Assembly (NCBI GenBank): GCA_030587365.1 | Contig: JAUQZE010000020.1 | Coordinates: forward strand, 1 to 24,246 | Length of the DNA stretch: 24,246 nucleotides | Direction of reading: 5' to 3' | Source of the DNA: Candidatus Freyarchaeota archaeon | GTDB taxonomy: Archaea; Asgardarchaeota; Jordiarchaeia; Jordiarchaeales; Jordiarchaeaceae | Shown: in pieces, positions 1-7,370 of the stretch | Numbering within the stretch: the first letter of the stretch is position 1 | Layout of the letters: each line of letters begins with the position of its first letter | The notes under the pieces: model-generated | Seen by the model: the letters and a program-made list of their open reading frames with translations, nothing else | Database searches by the model: none | Told to the model about the DNA's origin: nothing | Program-made: the position numbers and the translations under genes

Positions 1-141
1 CGCCCAGACGAGGCTGTCCGTGTATCTGAAGGGACGCCCCACCTTGCCCTCGTTCATCCTCCCGAGCTCCTCCTCGGGACGCTCACCCGCTTTGAGAAGC
101 AGGATCAACTCCCCCCTCTTAACCAGCCGGTCACCAACCAT
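1..141 (-). CDS. Transposase-like protein, N-terminal part only (runs off left edge)
   Basis: An open minus-strand frame begins at the ATG at 141 and is still open at the window edge, giving 47 residues. It contains the segment NEGKVGRPFRYTDSL. That resembles the N-terminal basic motif of archaeal IS5-type DDE transposases, in which a run like NxGKRGRPxxYPDS precedes the catalytic core; this match is from memory of the family. The DDE residues themselves would lie outside the window. Base composition is clearly more GC-rich, with C/G-ending codons, than nucS next to it, which fits an acquired element. The end of the element must lie between 141 and nucS at 287, but I could not place it. A non-transposase identity is possible. 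Confidence 0.5.
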   Translation of the reverse strand, partial: MVGDRLVKRGELILLLKAGERPEEELGRMNEGKVGRPFRYTDSLVWA

Positions 142-286
142 ACAGAAGAACCTCCAATCAAGGGAAAGAAATATAGGAGAAGCAAGGAAAATAAGCTTTA
201 CGCCCCCTCACGAGGCGCAAGCAAAGGAAAACAGAGCTAATTATGCAACAAGGCACACAGATAAATAATTGTTAGCGGTGGTTTAT
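142..286. other. Intergenic, divergent upstream region
   Basis: This lies between the divergent transposase-like gene and nucS. It has a weak short inverted repeat near 202-216 (CGCC/GGCG) and an AT-rich stretch near 259-270 that may serve as the nucS promoter. No convincing gene is seen on either strand; an open plus-strand frame crossing it is a by-product of the GC-rich opposite strand. Confidence 0.4.
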
Positions 287-1066
287 ATGAGTGAGCGCCA
301 ACCCACGGAATATTATAGCAATCCTTCCCATGTAAATGCGGCTAAGACCATTACCGATGCTCTTAACCAAGTCCGTACACTAATTGTTGTTGGTGAGTGT
401 ACCATAAAATATCAGGGACGGGCAAGTTCAGAGTTGGGTTCAGGTGAGCGTATTATATTTATCAAAGAAGATGGTTCTTTTCTTGTTCATAGAGCTTGGG
501 ATTCTCAACCTGTGAATTGGCAGCCCCCGGGGTGCATTTTTCAAACTAAATCCACAAAAAGGGGCGTACTTCTTAAAGCGATTAGGAAGAAACCAAGGGA
601 ATCAATCGAAATCCTATTCTCAAAGGTTTTTATTATTCTTGTTTTGAATCTGAGGGATGAAGCAGAGTTTATTATGTTTGGTAGCGAGGAAGACATGCAG
701 AGAGCAGTTCTAGCAAAGCCTGAACTTATCGAAGAAGGATTTAAGCCGATTCTGAAAGAAAAAGTGGTTGATCAAGGATTTGTAGATGTATACGGAGTTG
801 ATAATCAGGGGAGAATTCTTGCGATAGAGTTGAAGAGGAGGAAAGCACAGGTTCAAGATGTAGTGCAGTTATTAAAGTATCTTGAGGATATTAAAAGAAA
901 GAGCGCGGGGAAACCGGTTCGAGGCATGCTCGCTGCACCATCCATCTCAAAAGAAGCATCGGTAATGATTCAGACTAAAGGGCTTGAATTCAAGACACTG
1001 AGTCCCAAAACATGCGCCGAAGTTTTAAAATTAACATCTTCAAAGAAGATAACCGAATTCATCTGA
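287..1066 (+). CDS. nucS: Endonuclease NucS/EndoMS (mismatch-specific)
   Basis: NucS/EndoMS cleaves both strands at mismatches or branched DNA and acts with the sliding clamp PCNA in archaeal repair. The product is 259 aa, close to the roughly 250 aa usual for the family. The C-terminal RecB-like nuclease core is visible: Asp167 in GFVDVYG, then the ExK motif Glu181-Lys183 in AIELKRR, and Gln194 downstream. The N-terminal half carries the expected beta-rich DNA-binding segment (ERIIFIKEDGSFLVH near residue 54). The ATG at 287 is preferred over an in-frame TTG at 269 because GGTGG lies about 5 bases upstream of it. The last residues, KKITEFI, resemble a degenerate PCNA-interacting tail. The gene stands alone, between the left transposase-like gene and a TnpB element. 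Confidence 0.93.
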   Translation: MSERQPTEYYSNPSHVNAAKTITDALNQVRTLIVVGECTIKYQGRASSELGSGERIIFIKEDGSFLVHRAWDSQPVNWQPPGCIFQTKSTKRGVLLKAIRKKPRESIEILFSKVFIILVLNLRDEAEFIMFGSEEDMQRAVLAKPELIEEGFKPILKEKVVDQGFVDVYGVDNQGRILAIELKRRKAQVQDVVQLLKYLEDIKRKSAGKPVRGMLAAPSISKEASVMIQTKGLEFKTLSPKTCAEVLKLTSSKKITEFI

Positions 1067-1176
1067 AAAAATGCGTTTACAAAGAAATAGTCAGAAAACC
1101 CACAATTTTAATGTGGGAGAAATACTGAGAGGCGTTTAAATAGTTTTCCTAGTTTTAATAGTGTAGGGATGTTCCC
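1067..1176 (+). promoter_or_regulatory. Hairpin and TATA box upstream of tnpB (probable element left end)
   Basis: A 6-bp stem CCCACA/TGTGGG (1099-1104 with 1112-1117, 7-base loop) lies just past nucS. IS605-family elements carry subterminal hairpins, so this may be the left end of the tnpB element; it could instead help terminate nucS. A clear archaeal TATA box, TTTAAATAG, sits at 1135-1143, about 35 bases before the tnpB start at 1177, so the tnpB transcript would have a very short leader. Confidence 0.45.
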
Positions 1177-2420
1177 TTGAGGAGAGATGTTAAGGTCTGT
1201 GTTGTAGGGAAGGTTGTCAGACTTAATTCACAAAAGGTTTTGGTGTTAAACAGAATACTATTCGAATACTGTAATCTAGTCAAATGGTATCTTACTTTTG
1301 GCTCTACTTCCAAGAATTTTCTACATGAAACTGGATACGAGAAAGCGAAACGGTTATTTAATTTAAAAACAGGCTTAATTCAAACTGCAAGGGATAAGGC
1401 AGTTGAAATACTGAAATCCTTCAAAAAAACTGGAAAAAGAAACCGCGTTCAAAAAATCGAGAGAATTTCTATACGTTTTGATTCCCGAACCTACAGTTTT
1501 TCCAAGACTATCAATGTCCTAACACCATACTGGCTCTCTTTGAGTTTAAATGGAAAAAGCAGAACTTCTCTACCGATAATGTTTGGCGAAAAACAAAAAC
1601 TAAAGATAGATAAAGCGTTCAATGGAGATTGGAAATTCGCTACAGTCGAAATTATGAAGAAGAATAGCGCCTGGTATGCCCATTTTACATTAACCAAGAC
1701 CATCGAGTTTAACGAACATCCAGAAACGATAATTGCGATTGATAGAGGAGAAAAGAATTTAGCTGTAGCTGTAGCTATTTTGAAGGACAGCCCAAACAAG
1801 CCATTAAAAGGGCAGTTTTGGAGAGGTAGTGAAATTAAACGGACAAAAGGTTTGTACGGCCATATTCGGAGGAACTTGGGAGAAAAGAAATTACCAAAGA
1901 AAATTAAAGATATGAGAAACAAGGAACAAAGAAAGAACAACCAACAACTACACATAACAGTCAACCAGATAATAGAATATGCAAAACAATTCCCAAACTC
2001 CGTAATAGTTATGGAAACTTTGACTGGAATAAGAAATATTTTCAAAGCATCAAAAAAACTTAATAAAAGGTTTCACAGTTTACCTTTCAGAAAACTGCAA
2101 ACAATCATTGAGTACAAAGCCAGTCTTGAAGGAATGGAAGTAAGATACCTGACGAGACGCCAGACAAAAAACACCTCCAAACAGTGTCATAGATGTGGGT
2201 ACGTTACCCAGATAAAATGCAAGAGAGAGTTAAAATGCCCTAATTGTGGTTTAAAATACAATAGGGATTTGAACGCATGTGTGAATATAGCTCACAGGAT
2301 AATGAGTTCTGTGGGATGGGGGAATTGTGACACCCCCGAACTCTCAAATGAGGCTAATCCGCAAAGAATTAGTTGAACGAGAGAAGCCTACACCCTTCAA
2401 AGGGGTGGAAGTATGTCACA
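1090..2420 (+). mobile_element. IS605/IS1341-type, tnpB-only element (approximate ends)
   Basis: The element comprises the upstream hairpin, the intact tnpB and the right-end stem. The ends are approximate because no interrupted host gene is available to define them; nucS and rpa on either side are both intact. Confidence 0.5.
1177..2376 (+). CDS. tnpB: TnpB, RNA-guided nuclease of an IS605/IS1341-type element (intact)
   Basis: TnpB proteins are RuvC-type nucleases, ancestors of Cas12, guided by an RNA made from the element's right end. This 399-aa ORF is complete. RuvC-I Asp is in IAIDRGEKNLAV, RuvC-II Glu in VIVMETLTGIRN, a four-Cys zinc ribbon in CHRCGY...CPNCG near the C-terminus, and RuvC-III Asp in NRDLNACVNIA. 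No frameshift or in-frame stop is visible. The start is the TTG at 1177. No TnpA (Y1 transposase) gene is nearby, so this is a tnpB-only element that would need TnpA from elsewhere to move. Its base composition is AT-rich like the neighbouring host genes, unlike the GC-rich TnpB-type genes further right, suggesting longer residence or a different source. Confidence 0.93.
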   Translation: MRRDVKVCVVGKVVRLNSQKVLVLNRILFEYCNLVKWYLTFGSTSKNFLHETGYEKAKRLFNLKTGLIQTARDKAVEILKSFKKTGKRNRVQKIERISIRFDSRTYSFSKTINVLTPYWLSLSLNGKSRTSLPIMFGEKQKLKIDKAFNGDWKFATVEIMKKNSAWYAHFTLTKTIEFNEHPETIIAIDRGEKNLAVAVAILKDSPNKPLKGQFWRGSEIKRTKGLYGHIRRNLGEKKLPKKIKDMRNKEQRKNNQQLHITVNQIIEYAKQFPNSVIVMETLTGIRNIFKASKKLNKRFHSLPFRKLQTIIEYKASLEGMEVRYLTRRQTKNTSKQCHRCGYVTQIKCKRELKCPNCGLKYNRDLNACVNIAHRIMSSVGWGNCDTPELSNEANPQRIS

Positions 2421-2425
2421 GGAAT
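2377..2425 (+). ncRNA. Probable right end / guide-RNA (omega RNA) 3' scaffold of the tnpB element
   Basis: Directly after the tnpB stop is a right-end-like structure: GAAGCC, then the stem CACCC (2391-2395) with GGGTG (2403-2407), then GGAAGTATGTCAC ending near 2418. A similar block (CCCTTCAA, GGG, TGGAGTAG, TGACAC) follows the broken tnpB at 6973-6998, so the two elements share right-end architecture. In known systems the tnpB 3' region is transcribed into the omega RNA and its guide is the host DNA just beyond the right end; here that would start near 2419. The exact boundary is inferred. Confidence 0.5.
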
Positions 2426-2629
2426 AAACGTTATAATAAAAGTAAAAACTATTAGATATATTCGTACATAACTATAATGTGAATTTAAAAATGCTAGATA
2501 GATTACTATGATACATCTAGATTCTGGACTGTTTACTCAGCCCTCAGAATTAATATTAATCTATGGTGTGCCTAAAAATACACGTTCTTAGAAACGGATT
2601 GCTAAGGAGGATTTATAGGAGGAGAAAGT
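2426..2629 (+). promoter_or_regulatory. Intergenic region with rpa promoter
   Basis: AT-rich spacer. A TATA-like TTTAAAAAT lies near 2485 and would start a transcript around 2510. A strong SD (AGGAGGAG, 2617-2624) precedes the rpa TTG start at 2630. No ORF or RNA gene is recognised here. Confidence 0.45.
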
Positions 2630-4384
2630 TTGGAATCGAGATTTGAAGAAATATTGGATAAAATCGTTAATGAGGGTAATATTAGTCGTGAGGATGCTTT
2701 AAAACGTATAAATGAAAAGAAGAAAAAGATGGGTGGATTACTTACAGATGACGGTGCAGCTCATCTTGTAGCGAAGGAGTTGGGATTGGATGTTTTTGAG
2801 AATATTGATTATAAGAAACCCACGCTTGAAGTTAAGGACATATCTCTAGAGATGAGAAACGTAACAATTACTGGAAGAGTCGCTCGTATGTTTCCCCCCC
2901 GAGAATTTACTGCAAAGGATGGAAGAAAGGGAAAAATGGCCAGTATTGTACTCGCGGATAAATCTGGAGAAATTAGGGTTGTTCTGTGGGGCGACCACGT
3001 ACAAAATATAGATAAAGGTAAATTGAAAGAGGGGCAAATTATTCGTATATTTTATGGTTACATAAAAGAGGGGCTGAGGGGTGAGCCAGAGTTACACATA
3101 GGATACAGAGGAAGAATAGAGGTGGGGCCCAAGGATGTAAAGGCAAGCGATTATCCTAAAATTAAAACCGGGCTAATAAAAATAAAAGAAATCAAACCGA
3201 ATATGATGAGTGTGGATACGGTAGGCGTTATTCAGAGGCTTTCTCCCACATCAGAATTTAAGAGACAGGACGGCAGTCAAGGAAAAGTCTGCAACATAAC
3301 TCTAGTAGACGAAACCGGAGGGATTAGAACTGTTTTTTGGGATGATCAAGTGGAAATAGCCGAGAGGCTTAGCGAAGGAGACACTATTAAAATAGAGGGG
3401 GGATACACAAGAGTCGGTTTAAGAGAGGAGCCGGAACTACACGTAGGTAAACTAACAAACGTAGAGGTGAATCCCGACATCAAAATAGATGTTAAAGTTA
3501 CACCGCAACCTCGAGAACCATATCAAGAGCTATCTGTTAAAATTAAGGATTTGCAACCAGACACGAGAAGCGTGAACATAGAAGGCCGTGTAGTCAGCGT
3601 TTCCGATGCCCGAGAATTCACCAAAAAGGACGGATCAAGCGGAAAGATGATTCCATTCACCATTGCGGATGATACAGCGGGTGTCCGGGTGGTGGCGTGG
3701 GGAGACCATGCTGAAACTGTAAGCGGGATTTCCGAGGGCGATACTGTAAAAATAAAGAGGGCGTATACCCGAACTGGTTTACAGGGAGAAGTTGAAGCGC
3801 ATTTAGGTAGATTCTCAGAGGTGGAGCTGAATACCGCCGAAATTGAAATTCCCGATGTTAAACTCGTTAAAGCCAAAGCGACAGGTATAATTAGAAAAAA
3901 CATATCTGAATTAGAAAAAAATCAGACTGTTGAAGTTAGAGCAACTCTGGTTCAGCTCTACCAGAGAAAACCGGTTTACGAGGCTTGCCCGAAGTGTGCG
4001 AAAAAAGTTGAAAGGGTAAATGATGAATGGACATGCAAGGAATGTGGGAAGATAAACAAACCTGTTATCCGCTATCTGTTCAGCGGTGTTCTAGACGATG
4101 GAAAAGGCGTGATACGAGGAAACTTTGTGGGAGACGCAGCTCAAAAGCTACTGAGTATGTCTCCAGAGGAAGCACATGATTTGATTAAAAAGACCAGCAA
4201 CCAGACAGAACCACTAAAAATAAAGGCCCCCGAGGTGGAAGGAAAGGAAATAATAGCTATTGGAAGAGTCGTATACAACGAGTATTCAAAACTATTAGAA
4301 CTAAATGTACACGATATTAAAGAACCCGACCCTGAAGAAGAATCAAAAATACTACTGTCAAAACTAAATAAGAAAAAGAAATAA
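2630..4384 (+). CDS. rpa: Replication protein A, three OB-fold repeats plus zinc-finger OB domain
   Basis: RPA coats single-stranded DNA in replication, repair and recombination. The 584-aa product has a helical N-terminal segment (1-60), then three similar OB-fold repeats at about 70-165, 185-280 and 305-400. Each follows the pattern REF-x-KDG-x-x-GK..., a DxxG turn, a Trp-[Gly/Asp]-Asp, EGD, and ELH/EAH-x-G. A fourth, C-terminal OB domain (about 430-570) holds a zinc finger with Cys453, 456, 469 and 472, as in euryarchaeal RPA large subunits and eukaryotic RPA70. The tail is Lys-rich. The start is a TTG 6 bases after the SD. The close repeat similarity suggests internal duplication. It is monocistronic; zpr1 follows 200 bases later under its own promoter. 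Confidence 0.93.
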   Translation: MESRFEEILDKIVNEGNISREDALKRINEKKKKMGGLLTDDGAAHLVAKELGLDVFENIDYKKPTLEVKDISLEMRNVTITGRVARMFPPREFTAKDGRKGKMASIVLADKSGEIRVVLWGDHVQNIDKGKLKEGQIIRIFYGYIKEGLRGEPELHIGYRGRIEVGPKDVKASDYPKIKTGLIKIKEIKPNMMSVDTVGVIQRLSPTSEFKRQDGSQGKVCNITLVDETGGIRTVFWDDQVEIAERLSEGDTIKIEGGYTRVGLREEPELHVGKLTNVEVNPDIKIDVKVTPQPREPYQELSVKIKDLQPDTRSVNIEGRVVSVSDAREFTKKDGSSGKMIPFTIADDTAGVRVVAWGDHAETVSGISEGDTVKIKRAYTRTGLQGEVEAHLGRFSEVELNTAEIEIPDVKLVKAKATGIIRKNISELEKNQTVEVRATLVQLYQRKPVYEACPKCAKKVERVNDEWTCKECGKINKPVIRYLFSGVLDDGKGVIRGNFVGDAAQKLLSMSPEEAHDLIKKTSNQTEPLKIKAPEVEGKEIIAIGRVVYNEYSKLLELNVHDIKEPDPEEESKILLSKLNKKKK

Positions 4385-4550
4385 TCCTTACCTAAGACTT
4401 CCCATCTAAAATCCTAAAACCCCCCTTTGTAAGTCAAAACTCACATTTTCGGTTCACACTTTAATAAGAGCGAATAAGGAGAAACGCACAAGTCCATCCC
4501 TACGAATTGTTTTCTGATAGTAAATCCACCCCCTATAACACAAATCAGAA

Positions 4551-4560
4551 TTTAAAAATT
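4551..4560 (+). promoter_or_regulatory. TATA box for the ZPR1-type gene
   Basis: TTTAAAAAT sits about 30 bases before the candidate starts of the next gene. That spacing puts the transcription start almost on the start codon, so a leaderless or near-leaderless mRNA is likely. Confidence 0.45.
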
Positions 4561-4584
4561 GGGAGTGCGGATACCTAAATTGGT

Positions 4585-5202
4585 TTGGTGATATTTTTGG
4601 AAGAAAAATCAGAATGCCCTTTCTGTGGTAGAAAATCGCTGGAAAGCTCCTTCACTAGTCTAAACATTCCTTATTTTAGCGAAATATTTCTGGTAAAATT
4701 TCAATGTCCCTTATGCGGTTATAATGTTAGCGACTTCCTAAGTACTCGATATGGAAAATCGATTAGATGTACCTATGCGGTTAAAAGTGAGAAAGAACTA
4801 GCTGCACGTGTAATCAGAGCCGCTACCGGAACAATAAGAATTCCCGAATTAGGCACCATAATCGAGCCGGGTCCAGCTTCTCAAGCATTCATTACCAATA
4901 TTGAGGGAGTCGTAACAAATATATTAGATGTCGCAGTAACTGCTAGGAAATGGGCGGAGTCAGAGGACGAAAAGAGAAACTGTGATTTAGCTATAGAAAA
5001 GATAAAAAAGGCAAAATCTGGAGAACTACCTTTCACGCTCATAATTGAAGATCCATTCGGAAACAGTATGATAATAGCAAAAGATCAATCTAATGTAAGT
5101 GTAGAAGAATTAACCGAAGAAGAATTGCGCAACCTCAGAACCGGAGGCTTAATGTTCTTTACAACCTGCGACTCAGATGAAAATATAGAAAATACTGATT
5201 AG
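4585..5202 (+). CDS. ZPR1-type zinc-finger protein
   Basis: This 205-aa protein belongs to the archaeal ZPR1 family, single-module relatives of eukaryotic ZPR1, which binds the translation factor eEF1A. The archaeal role is not established. The zinc finger is Cys11-x2-Cys14 ... Cys41-x2-Cys44, with the signature IPYFSEI between the pairs and CGYNVSDF after. A beta-rich domain follows, containing the family-type IPELGTIIEPG and a later LIIEDPFGNS. The start is ambiguous: TTG 4585, GTG 4588 and TTG 4597 are in frame. The TATA box at 4551 favours 4585 or 4588 by leaderless initiation, while GGTG at 4587-4590 could act as SD for 4597. It is convergent with sec-beta. Confidence 0.88.
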   Translation: MVIFLEEKSECPFCGRKSLESSFTSLNIPYFSEIFLVKFQCPLCGYNVSDFLSTRYGKSIRCTYAVKSEKELAARVIRAATGTIRIPELGTIIEPGPASQAFITNIEGVVTNILDVAVTARKWAESEDEKRNCDLAIEKIKKAKSGELPFTLIIEDPFGNSMIIAKDQSNVSVEELTEEELRNLRTGGLMFFTTCDSDENIENTD

Positions 5203-5249
5203 AACTAAATTCAATAATTCCTTTCTACTCACTTAATGGGATTAATTTT

Positions 5250-5280
5250 GTTTGCCAGACTTCTTAGAACTGTGGCAAAC
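5250..5280. terminator. Convergent-gene hairpin, 8-bp perfect stem
   Basis: GTTTGCCA (5250-5257) pairs with TGGCAAAC (5273-5280) around a 15-base loop. It lies between the convergent zpr1-type and sec-beta genes and includes the sec-beta stop codon. There is no strong T-run on either side, so it may act on mRNA 3' ends rather than as a classical terminator. Confidence 0.45.
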
Positions 5281-5482
5281 CTGGAATGTTTTCGCCTGCC
5301 TGTAAAGCGCTAAAGTACAGTGCAAGTATTACTACAGCGATGAGAGCGACACACATGACGACCACTATGGCGGGTCCTATTTTCGGTCCCGCAGTTTCTT
5401 CCTCAAAGAATCGTATGAGACCAGCTCCGGCTACCGGCATTGGTCCTTCCGATGTCTTTCTTCTTCTTTTTATCCTCGACAA
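5264..5482 (-). CDS. Preprotein translocase Sec61-beta / Sec-beta subunit
   Basis: Small single-span subunit of the archaeal SecYE-beta protein-conducting channel in the cytoplasmic membrane. The family signature is clear: a basic N-terminus (RIKRRRK), then the PMPVAGAGLIRFFEEE segment, GPKIGP, and one hydrophobic helix (about residues 38-60). At 72 aa it is longer than the usual 50-60 aa because of a short tail after the membrane segment, whereas the helix normally ends the protein. The TTG start at 5482 follows a perfect AGGAGG. A TATA-like TTTTTATAC lies about 40 bases upstream on the same strand. Confidence 0.9.
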   Translation of the reverse strand: MSRIKRRRKTSEGPMPVAGAGLIRFFEEETAGPKIGPAIVVVMCVALIAVVILALYFSALQAGENIPGLPQF

Positions 5483-5762
5483 TTGTTTTCCTCCTAAGGC
5501 TTTCTTAAGGAGCCTTGTATAAAAATGTTTTCTGGAACAGATATGTGATGTATAACGGTTTATTATTATGGCAGTTTCAGGTATTTAAATCTGGAAAGGA
5601 ACTTTATAAATTTTCTCTCTCAAATCAAAACCGAAAGATCTCCGTCACCCTTGTTTTTATTGATTAGGAACAAAATTAATCAACTTCAAAAATAATGCAT
5701 ATTCTGCCCTTTTTAAACTCTATTCATTTGGACGCATTTATAATCTGAATTCAAATAGACCT
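5483..5762. other. Intergenic region with sec-beta promoter and an unassigned plus-strand promoter
   Basis: It holds an AAGGCT/AGCCTT inverted repeat next to the sec-beta SD and minus-strand TATA-like boxes near 5519 and 5584. There is also a good box, TTTATAAA preceded by GGAAC, near 5598-5611 on the plus strand with no gene for about 240 bases downstream. A T-run near 5654 could end a short transcript. No protein-coding gene is seen. Confidence 0.4.
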
Positions 5763-5810
5763 GTTGCAAAGGAAGTCCGCTTGTTTCAAGCGGTGAGAGG
5801 AAATTGCAAC
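5763..5810 (+). repeat. Nested inverted repeats, probable left-end structure of the second IS605-type element
   Basis: An outer pair GTTGCAA (5763-5769) / TTGCAAC (5804-5810) encloses an inner perfect 7-bp stem CCGCTTG (5777-5783) / CAAGCGG (5787-5793) with a 3-base loop. The internal loop is asymmetric. It lies about 40 bases before the broken tnpB start. IS605-type left ends form folded single-stranded structures for TnpA recognition, which is the simplest reading; a small structured RNA is the alternative. Confidence 0.45.
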
Positions 5811-5848
5811 CATGATTCATTTATGTACTGAAGTATATATTAAGTACC

Positions 5849-6947
5849 GTGCTGCAAACACTGATGATAAAACTCGCTCCATCCCAAGAGCAACACGAAG
5901 CCCTCCTTGAAACCATGCACCGGTTCAATGAAGCCTGCAACCACATAGCAAACATCGCCTTCCAAAAGAGGTGCTCCAACAAAATCACGCTCCAAAAACA
6001 CACCTACTACGACACCCGTGAGAGGTTCTCCCTCCCAGCACAGCTTGTTATACGCGCAATCGCCAAAGTCGCAGAAGCGTACAAAAGAGACAAAACCACA
6101 AAACCAAAGTTCAGACCCAAAGGCGCAGTGGTCTACGACTAAAGAATCCTCTCTTGGAAAAAACCCGAAAAAGTATCCATACTGACCCTCAAAGGCCGAC
6201 AAAAAATCTCCTTCAACATTGGAGAATACCAAAAAGTAAGAATGAACAGGATCCGAGGACAAGCTGACCTCATCTACCGCGAAGGCGTATTCTACCTAGC
6301 GGTGGTTGTGGAAGCACCAGAACCAGCCAAACTCAACCCCAAAGGCGTTCTTGGAGTGGACCTGGGCATCGTTAACCTCGCCACCGACAGTGACGGAGAA
6401 AACTTCAGCGGCAATAAAGTCGACAAAACCCGAGAAAGATACGCCAAACTTCGCACCAATCTCCAAAAGAATAGGAACCAAGAGCGCCAAACGACACCTC
6501 AAAAAGCTCTCTGGAAAGGAGCGCCGGTTCCATAGGGACGTTAACCACTGCGTCTCAGGGAGGCTGGTGGCTAAAGCCAAAGGCACTGGTAGAGCGATAG
6601 CTCTTGAAGACCTCAAGGGAATCCGAAACCAGACAACGGTTAGAAGGGCTCAGCGTAGCCGCCACCACACCTGGACATTCAGACAGCTAAGAAGCTTCAT
6701 AGAATACAAAGCCGCCCTCTCAGGAGTTCCCGTTATACTTGTGGACCCCAGAGGAACCTCGCACATCTGCCCGGAGTGCGGGCATAATGAAAAAGGTAAT
6801 AGAGTGAGTAGAAATGAGTTTAGATGTGTTCGGTGCGGATTCGCTGGCCCCGCCGACCACGTAGCAGCTATAAACATAGCTGCGAGGGCTGCCGTCAACC
6901 AGCCTATGGTAGCGTGTGGTGATGTTGAAGCCCTTTATAGGAACTGA
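5849..6947 (+). pseudogene. tnpB: tnpB pseudogene (in-frame stop and frameshift)
   Basis: The reading frame starts at GTG 5849 (LMIKLAPSQEQ...) and is a clear TnpB, but carries two lesions. An in-frame TAA at 6140-6142 falls after VVYD, where the family continues without a break into RILSW. A +1 shift lies at the A-run 6465-6468 (LQK then IGTKSAKRH), best explained by one extra A. After the shift the frame runs to 6947. All catalytic positions survive in pieces: RuvC-I Asp in GVDLGIVNLA, RuvC-II Glu in ALEDLKGIRN, zinc ribbon CPECG...CVRCG, RuvC-III Asp in ADHVAAINIA. Decay therefore looks recent. Codon use is GC-rich, unlike the host genes. Two sequencing errors are a less likely alternative. 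Confidence 0.9.
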
Positions 6948-6998
6948 GACCGAGCATAGTTACAAGCTCCGGCCCTTCAAGGGTGGAGTAGTTGACAC
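6948..6998 (+). ncRNA. Right end / omega-RNA scaffold remnant of the broken tnpB element
   Basis: After the stop comes the stem CCCT/AGGG in the run around 6972-6983, then TGGAGTAGTTGACAC ending about 6998. The block is closely similar to the right end of the first tnpB element. It also encodes the last residues of the opposing mazG-type gene. Confidence 0.5.
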
Positions 6999-7273
6999 TT
7001 GCAAGGATTATCCTTACATCTGGGGCACTTTCCAGGATATTTTTTTTGAACTGCTTCTTCCAAGTCTATATTAAGCACGTTTGCAAGACTAGCAAGCCAA
7101 GCAAAAACGTCAGCAACTTCCTCTTTCATTTTATCCTTGTCTTCGGTTCTCAGAACACGAGCCAACTCTCCAATCTCACTTACCAGCCAAACAAAGTTAC
7201 CGAGTCCACCTCGTTTTTTATCATTCTCAAAATAAAGATCATGCATTAACTGTTGAAACTCCTTTATTTTCAT
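6977..7273 (-). CDS. MazG-type nucleotide pyrophosphohydrolase
   Basis: MazG-family enzymes hydrolyse (d)NTPs to monophosphates and pyrophosphate, for pool cleaning. The 98-aa product is one all-alpha MazG domain with the metal-binding pairs Glu33-x2-Glu36 (SEIGE) and Glu52-x2-Asp55 (EEVAD). A C-terminal KYPGKCPRC...PCKC tail, typical of archaeal members, may bind a metal. The ATG at 7273 follows GAGGTGG at suitable spacing. The last few residues (QLLHP) and the stop are encoded by the right end of the neighbouring IS605-type element, so the natural C-terminus was probably replaced without harming the core. The zinc-like Cys cluster is intact. Confidence 0.88.
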   Translation of the reverse strand: MKIKEFQQLMHDLYFENDKKRGGLGNFVWLVSEIGELARVLRTEDKDKMKEEVADVFAWLASLANVLNIDLEEAVQKKYPGKCPRCKDNPCKCQLLHP

Positions 7274-7370
7274 AAAACCACCTCAAATTGGAACCCGTAT
7301 TTTTAAGGCGGGGAGGAATTGGTGTCCTTTTGATTTCAATAGTCCTGTATTCTTATATTTTGAGTGCGGT
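7274..7370. other. Short intergenic spacer
   Basis: This contains the mazG-type gene's SD and AT-rich upstream region. No gene is recognised. Confidence 0.3.

Larger units (their letters stand above)
5763..6998 (+). mobile_element. IS605/IS1341-type element with broken tnpB (approximate ends)
   Basis: The left limit is taken from the nested inverted repeat and the right limit from the conserved right-end block. The element sits between sec-beta and the 3' end of the mazG-type gene. No TnpA gene is present. Confidence 0.5.

Noticed and set aside
20..268. Plus-strand 82-aa open frame at the left edge
   Set aside because: It lies opposite the GC-rich transposase-like gene, has low-complexity Ser/Arg content and no SD.
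1491..2045. 184-aa minus-strand open frame inside tnpB
   Set aside because: The plus strand is a clear TnpB with conserved residues; the reverse frame is hydrophobic only because of A-rich codons on the other strand.
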